Part shown: piece by piece, positions 25,767-32,751 of the stretch | Layout: each line of letters begins with the position of its first letter | Numbering within the stretch: position 1 is the stretch's first letter | Assembly (NCBI GenBank): GCA_964511015.1 | Contig: CAZEDX010000021.1 | Coordinates: 1 to 56,540, forward strand | DNA: 56,540 bases | DNA from: FEN-1099 sp964511015 | GTDB lineage: Bacteria; Lernaellota; Lernaellaia; Lernaellales; Lernaellaceae | Direction: 5' to 3' | Notes under the pieces: generated by a model | Database searches by the model: none | Seen by the model: only the letters and a program-made list of their open reading frames with translations | Told to the model about the DNA's origin: nothing | Program-made: the position numbers and the translations under genes

Positions 25767-27310
25767 CTACGCGCGGGCTGATTGGCAGCGCCGCGCTTGG
25801 TGACCGCCTGAATGACGGCGAGCAACAGTTCGCGGTCCAACAGCCACATCACGCCTAGGTAGACCAATCCACCAGCCGCAACCTCGACCATCAACTCGGC
25901 GATCACCGGCCAGGTACCGGCCGGACCGGCCAGGCGGATCACCCACTGCACAGCCAGGACTGCTCCCGCCATCACCGCCGCAGCGCTTATCGGCGGAACC
26001 AGCGACCGCGCAAAGGGGCCTAGACGCAGACCAACTAGATGGCGGATCCAGAACAACACGATCAAGTACTCGATGACGACCAGCAGGCTGTAGCTCCAAG
26101 CGAGCATCCGCACGCCCGCTTGCACCGCCACGTAGAACACCCCCACGTTGACCACGGCTTTGATGACGTGTTGCCAAAAGCCGAAATCCGCGCGGCCTTT
26201 GCTCAGGAAGACTGGGCCGTTGAGGTTGTTCAAGCAACGGAAGATACCGAGCAGCGTCAGCGCTTGGATCAGCGGCACCGACGCCTCCCAGCGTGAACCG
26301 AACAACACGAGAATCGCCGGCCGCGCCGTCAGTCCCAGACCGATCAGCAACGGCAATGTCACCAGAACCACAAGTTGTAGCGTTCGCTGGTAGACATCGG
26401 CGATTCGGCGGTTCTCGCCTTGCAATATCGACATCACCGGGAACGAGAATTGGGTCAGCACTGGGTTGATCTTATTGAGTGGAATCGTGACCAGTTGGTA
26501 AGCCACCGTATAGAAACCGAGAGCGGTTGTGCCAAGGAAACGACCAATGATGAGGTAGTCGACGTTGTTGGCCAACATGTTGAACGTACGTTCGCCCATT
26601 TGATACAGACCGAAGCTCAGGTAGCTGCGCAACTCGGTCCACCGGAAATGCCATCGAGGCCGCCAACGACGATAGCCAATGACGCATAGAATAACGGTTT
26701 TGATGACGATCTGGCCCACTTGTTGGCCGACCAGGGCATAGAAACCCAAATGCTGCAACGCCAAAAGCACGCCGACAACCAGACTCGCGAGCGCCCCGGC
26801 GACGTCGATCACGGCCAACAAGCGGAACAATAGGTTTTTGCGCAGTAGCGCGGTGAACTGCTGGCCGAAACCCTGCACGATGAAGACCACGCACAGCGCG
26901 AGCAGCACCTGAGCCACTTTCGGCTCATGGAAATACCAGGTCGCGAAGGGAATTACGGCCAACACCACCACGGCGGTCAGCAACCCGGAAGCGACATTGG
27001 CGATGTACAGGCTATGCAATTCGTCGTGGGTGATTTGTTGCCGCTGGATAATGGCGTTGCTCAGCCCCAGGTTGGACATGCCACCGAACAGTCCGATCAC
27101 CGTCATGGCCATGCCCATCAAACCGAAGTCGCTCGGATCAAGCAACCGGCCGAGGACACTCAGTGCGGCAATCTGGGTAAGCGTGGTTACCGCCAGGGCG
27201 ACGGAGGACCAGATGGCGGAGTGGGCGGCGATCGAACGCACTGTACGTGGCAGGCCATTCGGCCCGATTCCTGGTGTGGCGGCAGAAGACCCAGAATCGG
27301 TTTGGTTCAT
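25763..27310 (-). CDS. MOP-superfamily polysaccharide flippase (Wzx/WzxC-like)
   Basis: A 515-residue protein with 12 or more hydrophobic segments and the pattern of lipid-linked oligosaccharide flippases: VLGRLLDPSDFGLMGMAMTV, NLGLSNAIIQRQQI, a central FGLYQMGERTFNMLANNVDYLIIGRFLG segment and ALGFYTVAYQL. Such proteins move undecaprenyl-linked glycans across the inner membrane. No polymerase or cluster of glycosyltransferases is adjacent, so it stands alone here. The N-terminus before the first helix is about 30 residues and the start lacks a Shine-Dalgarno, so the exact start is uncertain. Confidence 0.85.
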   Translation of the reverse strand: MNQTDSGSSAATPGIGPNGLPRTVRSIAAHSAIWSSVALAVTTLTQIAALSVLGRLLDPSDFGLMGMAMTVIGLFGGMSNLGLSNAIIQRQQITHDELHSLYIANVASGLLTAVVVLAVIPFATWYFHEPKVAQVLLALCVVFIVQGFGQQFTALLRKNLLFRLLAVIDVAGALASLVVGVLLALQHLGFYALVGQQVGQIVIKTVILCVIGYRRWRPRWHFRWTELRSYLSFGLYQMGERTFNMLANNVDYLIIGRFLGTTALGFYTVAYQLVTIPLNKINPVLTQFSFPVMSILQGENRRIADVYQRTLQLVVLVTLPLLIGLGLTARPAILVLFGSRWEASVPLIQALTLLGIFRCLNNLNGPVFLSKGRADFGFWQHVIKAVVNVGVFYVAVQAGVRMLAWSYSLLVVIEYLIVLFWIRHLVGLRLGPFARSLVPPISAAAVMAGAVLAVQWVIRLAGPAGTWPVIAELMVEVAAGGLVYLGVMWLLDRELLLAVIQAVTKRGAANQPARS

Positions 27311-27416
27311 CAGGCAACGACTTTCGGATCGGCTCAGCGTTAGGCCGGGGTCACGCTAACTGATCCGCAAACGGGAAGTCAAGAAGAAGTGCTGGAACTT
27401 CGTTGTCGGCTGCCGG

Positions 27417-27815
27417 TCACTGGCCGGTCGGACCGCTCCAGAAGTCGACCTTGATCATTGCTTGCGCACCTTTGTAGGTGGCGACAAGCACAGCGTACCC
27501 TGGTTCCGAACCCGGGGCCAGTGTGGTGGATGCATAGCCTTCAATATCAGTGGTCAGGGAAGTCGCTCCCAAGGTTCCCAAGGTGACCGAAAGCAATACG
27601 GTCGCGCTTTCGACGCCCTCACCGTCCGGCCCCATGACTTCCACTAAAACGGTCACGGTACCGCCGCCGTTGATGTTGATGTTGTCGGGTGACGAAACCA
27701 CGGTCAGCGAATAGCCGTTGGCATCGGTCACTGTCTGCATATCTGTGGTCATGAACTCTTCGCCACAGCCTAGCAAAGCGACAGCCAGTACAATCAAGAT
27801 GATCCATCTGCTCAT
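27417..27815 (-). CDS. small lipoprotein with bacterial Ig-like (Big_1) domain
   Basis: A 132-residue predicted lipoprotein: leader ending VALLGCGEE (Cys17), then one Ig-like domain of the invasin Big_1 type, recognisable from INGGGTVTVLVEV, DGEGVESATVLLSV, and TDIEGYASTTLAPG. GGAG lies about 7 nt before ATG 27815. A related Ig-like module ends the phosphatase-superfamily lipoprotein at 36017-38254. It probably serves as a surface or periplasmic scaffold; no enzymatic motif is present. Confidence 0.75.
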   Translation of the reverse strand: MSRWIILIVLAVALLGCGEEFMTTDMQTVTDANGYSLTVVSSPDNININGGGTVTVLVEVMGPDGEGVESATVLLSVTLGTLGATSLTTDIEGYASTTLAPGSEPGYAVLVATYKGAQAMIKVDFWSGPTGQ

Positions 27816-27862
27816 GACAGACTCCGCCTGATACGGTCCGCCGTGTTTTTGAGCAAACCCGA

Positions 27863-27892
27863 TGCCAATTGTGGCAAATAATGCTAAGCATT
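27863..27892. promoter_or_regulatory. two adjacent palindromes upstream of the Ig-like lipoprotein gene
   Basis: TGCCAATTGTGGCA (27863-27876) and AATGCTAAGCATT (27880-27892) lie 48-77 nt upstream of the minus-strand start at 27815. They are AT-rich relative to the surroundings. Their centres are about 17 bp apart. They may be operators; no known consensus was matched. Confidence 0.3.
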
Positions 27893-28009
27893 CGATATTG
27901 TGCAGCTAATTTCGCTCTACTGCCAAGAAGTATCTCCCTCTGAGCGGCATCTTTTTCCTGGCCGATGTGGTAGGAAAAGCACCGAAGGCGGAGGCAAGAT
28001 CAACGACAC

Positions 28010-28292
28010 CTATTTGTCGTCATCCTCGTCGTCATCGTAGTCGTCATCATCCGCACCAGTCAGGCTGTGGCAGACACGGCACTGAGCGCTCACGGCAAAG
28101 CTTTTAAGGATCATGGTTGATCGGGTAAGAAGGCGGACCACCCGCATCGTCGTCGGCCTCAAAGTCATCGTCGTCGCTACCACCATCGTCGTCACTGTCC
28201 CCGTCGTCATCATTATCGACGTTGCGATAACAACCGGCGCTCGCCACCAGCAGACTCAACAATATGAACAACAACCACCGCTTTTTCTGCAT
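28010..28292 (-). pseudogene. frameshifted Asp-rich lipoprotein with a CxxCH heme motif
   Basis: ATG 28292 has a strong AAAGGAGG site and begins a lipoprotein (SAGCY, Cys21) with a DDD-rich spacer ending PSYPINHDP at a TAA (28104-28106). Moving one base forward, the same strand continues without a stop from AAAAGC into KSFAVSAQCRVCHSLTGAD and a second Asp-rich tail, ending at TAG 28010. The continuation has a c-type heme motif (CRVCH) and the same DDD style, so the two parts almost certainly belonged to one gene of about 91 codons. The +1 shift at CCT-TAA could be decay, an assembly error or a programmed slip like that of prfB (CTT-TGA). Confidence 0.6.
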
Positions 28293-28417
28293 TGCGTCCT
28301 CCTTTTATCACTCGGCAACTCACCGTGGCGGTCTTGATGAGAATAGGCGCTATCCTTCTTGTTCTCACCTCTCCCACCATCAGCCACGCATTTTGCCACC
28401 CGAGTGCAGATCTCGCG

Positions 28418-28447
28418 TTGACACCCCGCGATAGGTGCCCTTATTAT
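28418..28447 (+). promoter_or_regulatory. putative sigma70-type promoter
   Basis: TTGACA (28418-28423) and TATTAT (28442-28447) are separated by 18 nt: a perfect -35 and a five-of-six -10, the best promoter match I saw in the window. It would drive the Cys-rich lipoprotein gene starting at 28477, with a leader of about 25 nt. Confidence 0.6.
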
Positions 28448-28476
28448 CGATTTCTTGACAATATACGGAGGGTGAG

Positions 28477-28977
28477 ATGTCACCTCGCGTTCGCCGTTCG
28501 CTCTTGCTCGCGTTTGCATGGCTGTTGATCGTGGGCGCATTGGCGAGTTGCTCATCGTGTTCGAAGAAGGCTCAACCGACTCCGCCGCCGGCTGATGTGG
28601 CGCAAGCACAACCCGGTGGCCAGACCCCTGGTGGCGTGGCGGCGCCGGGCGGCAACGCCCCTGCTTTGCAGGCCAGTCCCAAATGTCGCGCGGCGTGCAA
28701 GAGCGCCTGCATGCGCGGCCGCCAGTGCAATTTGCCAGGCTACAACAATGTTCTGCGTTGTGGACGCTTTTGTCTGGCCCTCTGTTCGCGAGGCATGGTT
28801 CCCGACAGTTTGGAAACCTGCATGAAACCGGAAAACGACTGCAACCAAGTCAGCAAATGCCTGACGGACTTGCGGGCCGGAGTGATCAAGCAGATCCAGG
28901 AGATGAAAGCTCGTCGGGAAACCGGTCAGGCGACGCCGGAGCAGAATCCGCCGGCCGAAGCGCCGGCCAATCAATAA
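28477..28977 (+). CDS. Cys-rich lipoprotein
   Basis: A 166-residue predicted lipoprotein: leader ending ALASC (Cys25), a Pro/Gly/Ala-rich linker, then a compact module with about a dozen cysteines at roughly 67-130 (KCRAACKSACMRGRQC; RCGRFCLALC), and a charged C-tail rich in Gln, Glu, Pro and Ala. The paired cysteines suggest a disulphide-knotted periplasmic or surface domain. No CxxCH heme motif is present. GGAGG lies about 6 nt before the ATG and a good promoter lies upstream. Function unknown; it is in the same style as the Cys-rich lipoprotein at 20971. Confidence 0.7.
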   Translation: MSPRVRRSLLLAFAWLLIVGALASCSSCSKKAQPTPPPADVAQAQPGGQTPGGVAAPGGNAPALQASPKCRAACKSACMRGRQCNLPGYNNVLRCGRFCLALCSRGMVPDSLETCMKPENDCNQVSKCLTDLRAGVIKQIQEMKARRETGQATPEQNPPAEAPANQ

Positions 28978-29028
28978 CTGAAGCCAACACAAGGCAATTG
29001 CCCAATACCCGAACGGAGGTTCCCGCGG

Positions 29029-29871
29029 GTGTTTCATTTCGATCTGGACGACATCATTCAGCTTGAACGCTTGACCGATTCCCTGGGAGCAATCGTGCCG
29101 CCGGTGATATCGTCCGCTGCCGGCAAAACTCTGCAATCCGAAACGCACGAAGAAAAACTGCCGCCATTGGTTCGCGGCAAACAAGTCACGTTGCGCCGTC
29201 GCCTAACGTGGATTCTTCTCGATGGCGCCTCCGGCGTTCGCGTGGAAGCCATGGAAACACGTTACCTCTGCGCGCCCGCGGCCGAGGTGAACAACACACT
29301 GGAAATCAATTTAGCGCCGTTCAGTCGATTGGAACAACGTGCCAGACTCCTCTTGCTTGGTTTGTTGCCGTTGGTGGGGTTGGTGCTAGGCTTGTTAGGT
29401 TGGCGCTTGTTGCAATTTGACACGGCCATGGAGCCGTTGCCATGGGGCATCACCGGTATCCTGGTCGGCACGTTGAGCGCCTTGGTGATCATGACGTTCT
29501 ATACCCCGTGGATTGCCGGCATGTTGGAAGGCCCCGGTGCGGTCGCCTTCCCGCCTCACCTAACACCACTGCGGGAAGCGCTGCGTCAGGCGATCCAGAC
29601 CCAAATCGCGGCCGCCAAGGCCGAAGCCGAAAATGAACGCCGCACGGCGCAACCGCTACCTGCGCCGACGGCTGATCCGGTGGCGCTGGCGGGCTATGCG
29701 AACTCGTTGTTGGAAGACCCGGCGGGCACCATTTTGCGTTTCGGTCTCTGGCGTGCGGAAACGCAACAGGCTATTGTCGCTGCCCACATCGATCTGCAAG
29801 CCGACGCGACAAAACTGTCGGCCTATGAAAAAGCCTGCCGTCCGGTGATCACTCCGGCCGTTGAGCACTAG
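29029..29871 (+). CDS. hypothetical membrane protein, two central TM helices
   Basis: A 280-residue protein starting at GTG 29029 with GGAGG about 11 nt upstream. The N-terminal 100 residues are soluble and mixed alpha/beta. Two TM helices follow (LLLLGLLPLVGLVLGLLG; GITGILVGTLSALVIMTF), then a C-terminal helical region with an Ala/Glu-rich coiled-coil stretch (ALRQAIQTQIAAAKAEAENE). No family recognised. The next gene, also membrane-spanning, starts 3 nt later, so the two are probably made together. Confidence 0.55.
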   Translation: MFHFDLDDIIQLERLTDSLGAIVPPVISSAAGKTLQSETHEEKLPPLVRGKQVTLRRRLTWILLDGASGVRVEAMETRYLCAPAAEVNNTLEINLAPFSRLEQRARLLLLGLLPLVGLVLGLLGWRLLQFDTAMEPLPWGITGILVGTLSALVIMTFYTPWIAGMLEGPGAVAFPPHLTPLREALRQAIQTQIAAAKAEAENERRTAQPLPAPTADPVALAGYANSLLEDPAGTILRFGLWRAETQQAIVAAHIDLQADATKLSAYEKACRPVITPAVEH

Positions 29872-29874
29872 CCG

Positions 29875-30501
29875 ATGTCTGAGCCGGCACATACTTACCG
29901 ACCGATCCACCCCCTCCTCTGGGCCGGCTTAGCCTTTTTACTTGGTCTTGCTTTCGCCTTGCCCTTCGGGCTCGCGATTGCCAAGGTCAATGCCATCATC
30001 GAACCAGGACGTCTTTTCCACTGGTTGCCCTACCTTGGACTGGCATTCATTATGGTGGTTTTTGTCCTGACGCACCGCCGTCAGCCGGCCGTCACGACCC
30101 GCGATTATGTACTGCGGCTGGGAATGATGAGTTGGGTGGTCGTCGCCTTCCCGATTTGGATCGGCGGCGAGGGTGTTGGCCTGTTCCAGTATCTCGGCAT
30201 GGCTTCGCTGCTATTGCTGCTCGTCGTGCCTTGGTGGTTCTCGACGCTTTGTGGCCCAAAACATTTCGCCTCGCGCCGGTTGTTGTTTGGCGCCTTGTAC
30301 TGGGGCGGCTTCGTGTTGATCTTCCGCCTCTTCCCGACTTTCAATGAAACGAGCCAGACGGACGTCGAACGCACGGCGCTGAGTCAGACTCACTCCTCGT
30401 TGCAACTCTACGCGGTTCTGGTTGGTTTCTGGCTGTTGCAGATCGGCGCGGTGCTGCTGGTTCGAAGGATGCTGAAAACCCGCCGGCGCCCGGCTCAATG
30501 A
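29875..30501 (+). CDS. hypothetical polytopic membrane protein
   Basis: A 208-residue protein with about six TM segments, including LLWAGLAFLLGLAFALPFGLA, LPYLGLAFIMVVFVL and LFGALYWGGFVLIFRLF. Short polar loops and a basic C-terminus (RRMLKTRRRPAQ) suggest the C-terminus is cytoplasmic. It begins 3 nt after the preceding membrane-protein gene. No catalytic or transport motif was recognised. Confidence 0.55.
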   Translation: MSEPAHTYRPIHPLLWAGLAFLLGLAFALPFGLAIAKVNAIIEPGRLFHWLPYLGLAFIMVVFVLTHRRQPAVTTRDYVLRLGMMSWVVVAFPIWIGGEGVGLFQYLGMASLLLLLVVPWWFSTLCGPKHFASRRLLFGALYWGGFVLIFRLFPTFNETSQTDVERTALSQTHSSLQLYAVLVGFWLLQIGAVLLVRRMLKTRRRPAQ

Positions 30502-30503
30502 AC

Positions 30504-30533
30504 TTGCCAGCGACCACCGCGACCCGATAGACT
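30504..30533 (+). promoter_or_regulatory. putative sigma70-type promoter
   Basis: TTGCCA (30504-30509) and TAGACT (30528-30533) are separated by 18 nt. The -10 box ends 37 nt upstream of the lipoprotein start at 30571. Confidence 0.4.
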
Positions 30534-30570
30534 AGAGTCATCCGGTACGTTTAAAGTCGAGGTGGGCTCC

Positions 30571-31059
30571 ATGCGCGTTAGATTTCTCCTTGTGTGCGCG
30601 TTGTTCTTTTTATTGTTCGCCGCTTGTGAGCGCGAAAAGAAAGGCCTGAGCAGCACCTTTGTTTCCGAAGACGATGCCCGCGCGTTTATCGAAGCGGTCA
30701 ACCAGGCGGAACGAAGCCGCGACTACGCGACGTACAGCAAGTTCTTTGCACCGGAAGCCAAGATCCTGTCCGTCGAAAACGGCATCACCAACAGCTTCAA
30801 AGCCTCGGGATTTGTCAACGAATTGAGCGAACGCTTTCGTTCGGTGTCTTCCTACGAGTTTTTCCCTGGGCCCGTGCAGATCGACGTGGTCGGCGCCATT
30901 CCGGAGATTAAGCAAATGAATCGCATCGCGATCGAGTACGGTGGTCTATCGTCGGACATTTCCTACGACAACACGTACTACGTGAGTATGCTGAACGGTG
31001 AAATCAAGATCGTTTCCCTGGAAACAAATGTGTCGGTATATCGACGGCAATCGCCGTAG
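30571..31059 (+). CDS. small lipoprotein, possible NTF2-like fold
   Basis: Predicted lipoprotein of 162 residues; lipobox FAAC gives Cys19. Start ATG 30571 is chosen over an in-frame GTG at 30562 because GAGGTG lies about 8 nt upstream and the leader is then of normal length. The mature part (DARAFIEAVNQAERSRDYATYSKFFAPEAKIL) resembles the opening helix of NTF2/SnoaL-like domains, followed by beta strands. This fold assignment is tentative. A parS-like site lies in the 140 nt that follow. Confidence 0.6.
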   Translation: MRVRFLLVCALFFLLFAACEREKKGLSSTFVSEDDARAFIEAVNQAERSRDYATYSKFFAPEAKILSVENGITNSFKASGFVNELSERFRSVSSYEFFPGPVQIDVVGAIPEIKQMNRIAIEYGGLSSDISYDNTYYVSMLNGEIKIVSLETNVSVYRRQSP

Positions 31060-31111
31060 TGAACCGGGCCTCTTCGGGGATCAGAAAAAAGAATACCGTG
31101 CTCGTAAACGT

Positions 31112-31127
31112 GGTTTCACGTGAAACA
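31112..31127. promoter_or_regulatory. parS-like centromere site (ParB binding)
   Basis: GGTTTCACGTGAAACA contains a perfect 14-bp palindrome (31113-31126) and matches the bacterial parS consensus TGTTNCACGTGAAACA at all but the first base. It is intergenic, 85-72 nt before the cytochrome gene. parS sites bind ParB (Spo0J) and normally cluster near the replication origin. No parA, parB or dnaA gene is in this window. Confidence 0.75.
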
Positions 31128-31199
31128 ACGCTAAGTCGAAAGACAACCGGTATTGTCGCGAACGTATTTCGGATTTGACCGAGCGAAAGGAACCAGGTC

Positions 31200-31550
31200 A
31201 TGAAACACGATTGGCGGTTGTTGACGATGGCGTGTGCTGGTCTGTTGCTTGTTGCTGCGATGGCGGCGTGGAGTGACGATTGTGCCACCACCTACACCAA
31301 CTTCGGTCAGGCGTTCCTGACCAAGTACTGCAACACTTGTCATGCCACGCCACTGGTCGGTGCCGCGCGTCGCGGAGCGCCACCGAACGTGAACTTCGAC
31401 CAATCCGAGTTGGCAGCTAAGTTCGCCGCACGCATCCTGCAACGCACCACGGTCAAAGCGAACATGCCGCCCTCGGCAAGCCTTCCCCAACCCACGGCCG
31501 AAGAACGAGCCAAGGTTCAGGCTTGGATTGGGTGCGAATACCCCCGCTAA
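31200..31550 (+). CDS. periplasmic monoheme cytochrome c
   Basis: A 116-residue precursor with a signal peptide (hydrophobic core LLLVAAMAAW, cut near residue 25) and one c-type heme site, Cys44-x-x-Cys47-His48 (KYCNTCH). The probable distal ligand is Met89 in KANMPP, followed by a C-terminal helix (EERAKVQAWIGC), the class I cytochrome c order. An AAAGGAA site lies about 8 nt before the ATG. It precedes the cytochrome-porin fusion by 41 nt, so it is the natural periplasmic partner for electrons crossing the outer membrane. Confidence 0.85.
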   Translation: MKHDWRLLTMACAGLLLVAAMAAWSDDCATTYTNFGQAFLTKYCNTCHATPLVGAARRGAPPNVNFDQSELAAKFAARILQRTTVKANMPPSASLPQPTAEERAKVQAWIGCEYPR

Positions 31551-31591
31551 AGAGGTTGGCCGGGCAACCGGCAGAAAAGGAGATATCGATC

Positions 31592-32743
31592 ATGACTCGC
31601 AGACTCTTGACGGTTCTTACCGTTGTGTTGGCGGCGCTAGCGCTGCAAACGGTCTGGGTAAGCAACGTTTTAGCCAAACCGGAATTCACGGCTCGCTCTC
31701 AGACGCCGTGCTGGAGCTGCCATACGAATCCTTACGGCGGCGGCGTGCGCACCGAAGAAGGGTTGGGCCTCGAACAGGCGCAATCGCTGGAGGTCACGCA
31801 GAATTGGCTCAACACCAAGTACCCCGGCTATACGTTCAATCCCATCATCAACAACATGGTGCAGTTGGGTGCCGATGCGTGGATCATGTTTCACAACGAA
31901 CAAGTCGAAACCGTCAATCCCGAGGGTGACGAAGAAACCAAGAATTCTTCGAGTTTTTTCTTTATGGAAGGCAACATTTACGGCGACGCGCGCCTATTGC
32001 CGATTCTGCACCTGGTTGCCGGTTATGACGTCGCCACCAACACTACCGAGACTTTCGGCCTGCTCGATGGCCTGCCGATCGGCTTGTACATTAAAGCCGG
32101 CCGTTTCATGCCGCCGTTTGGTTTGCGCATGGACGACCACACGGCGTTTACCCGCGCGCCGCTGGGCTTCAACACCTTGGCTATGGATACCGGAATCGAA
32201 GTCGGCATTCGGCCGGGCCCGGCTTACGTGATGGCCGCATTGACCAACGGCAATCTCGGCGTGTCGGGTTTCGACTACGACGGCAACTACTACGCCGCCA
32301 CGGTTCAGGGCGGTGTGCGCTTCTGGAAGTTCATCGTCGGGGGCAGCTTCTTCCACAACACGCGCGATAGCATGATCCGCGAAGCGTACGGCCCCTACCT
32401 GATGTTCGGCATCGGGCCCTTTGCTTACATTGGCGAGTTCGATCTGTTCGACCAGGAAAACGCTGGGCCGGTCAATCCGGAAGACGGCAGCAACTGGGCA
32501 CACGGTTGGACGATGATCCACCACGTCGACGTGGAAATCATTCGCGGCTTGTCATTGCAGGCGCGCTACAACTACTTCGAGCCCAATCAGGACATCGACG
32601 AAGACGAGTACTATCAGATCACTGGCGGGGTCAACATCTTCCCCCTACCATTCCTCGAGTTCGACGCACAGTACCGCTACAATGGGGAAGAGGAATCGAT
32701 TGCGAACGACGAATACCTGGCTCACGCTCACGTGTTCTTCTAA
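31592..32743 (+). CDS. outer-membrane cytochrome-porin fusion (Cyc2-like layout)
   Basis: Start ATG 31592 with AAGGAG about 9 nt upstream gives a 383-residue precursor; the longer in-frame ORF starts inside the previous gene. A signal peptide runs to about residue 29 (VSNVLAKPEF). A single heme motif follows at once, Cys40-x-x-Cys43-His44 (QTPCWSCHTNPYGGG), and then about 330 residues of alternating strands ending in AHVFF, a terminal aromatic as in outer-membrane barrels. An N-terminal monoheme fused to a porin barrel is the layout of Cyc2, the outer-membrane Fe(II) oxidase. Orthology is not proven; a heme-plugged porin of another role is possible. Confidence 0.75.
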   Translation: MTRRLLTVLTVVLAALALQTVWVSNVLAKPEFTARSQTPCWSCHTNPYGGGVRTEEGLGLEQAQSLEVTQNWLNTKYPGYTFNPIINNMVQLGADAWIMFHNEQVETVNPEGDEETKNSSSFFFMEGNIYGDARLLPILHLVAGYDVATNTTETFGLLDGLPIGLYIKAGRFMPPFGLRMDDHTAFTRAPLGFNTLAMDTGIEVGIRPGPAYVMAALTNGNLGVSGFDYDGNYYAATVQGGVRFWKFIVGGSFFHNTRDSMIREAYGPYLMFGIGPFAYIGEFDLFDQENAGPVNPEDGSNWAHGWTMIHHVDVEIIRGLSLQARYNYFEPNQDIDEDEYYQITGGVNIFPLPFLEFDAQYRYNGEEESIANDEYLAHAHVFF

Positions 32744-32751
32744 GATCGGGA

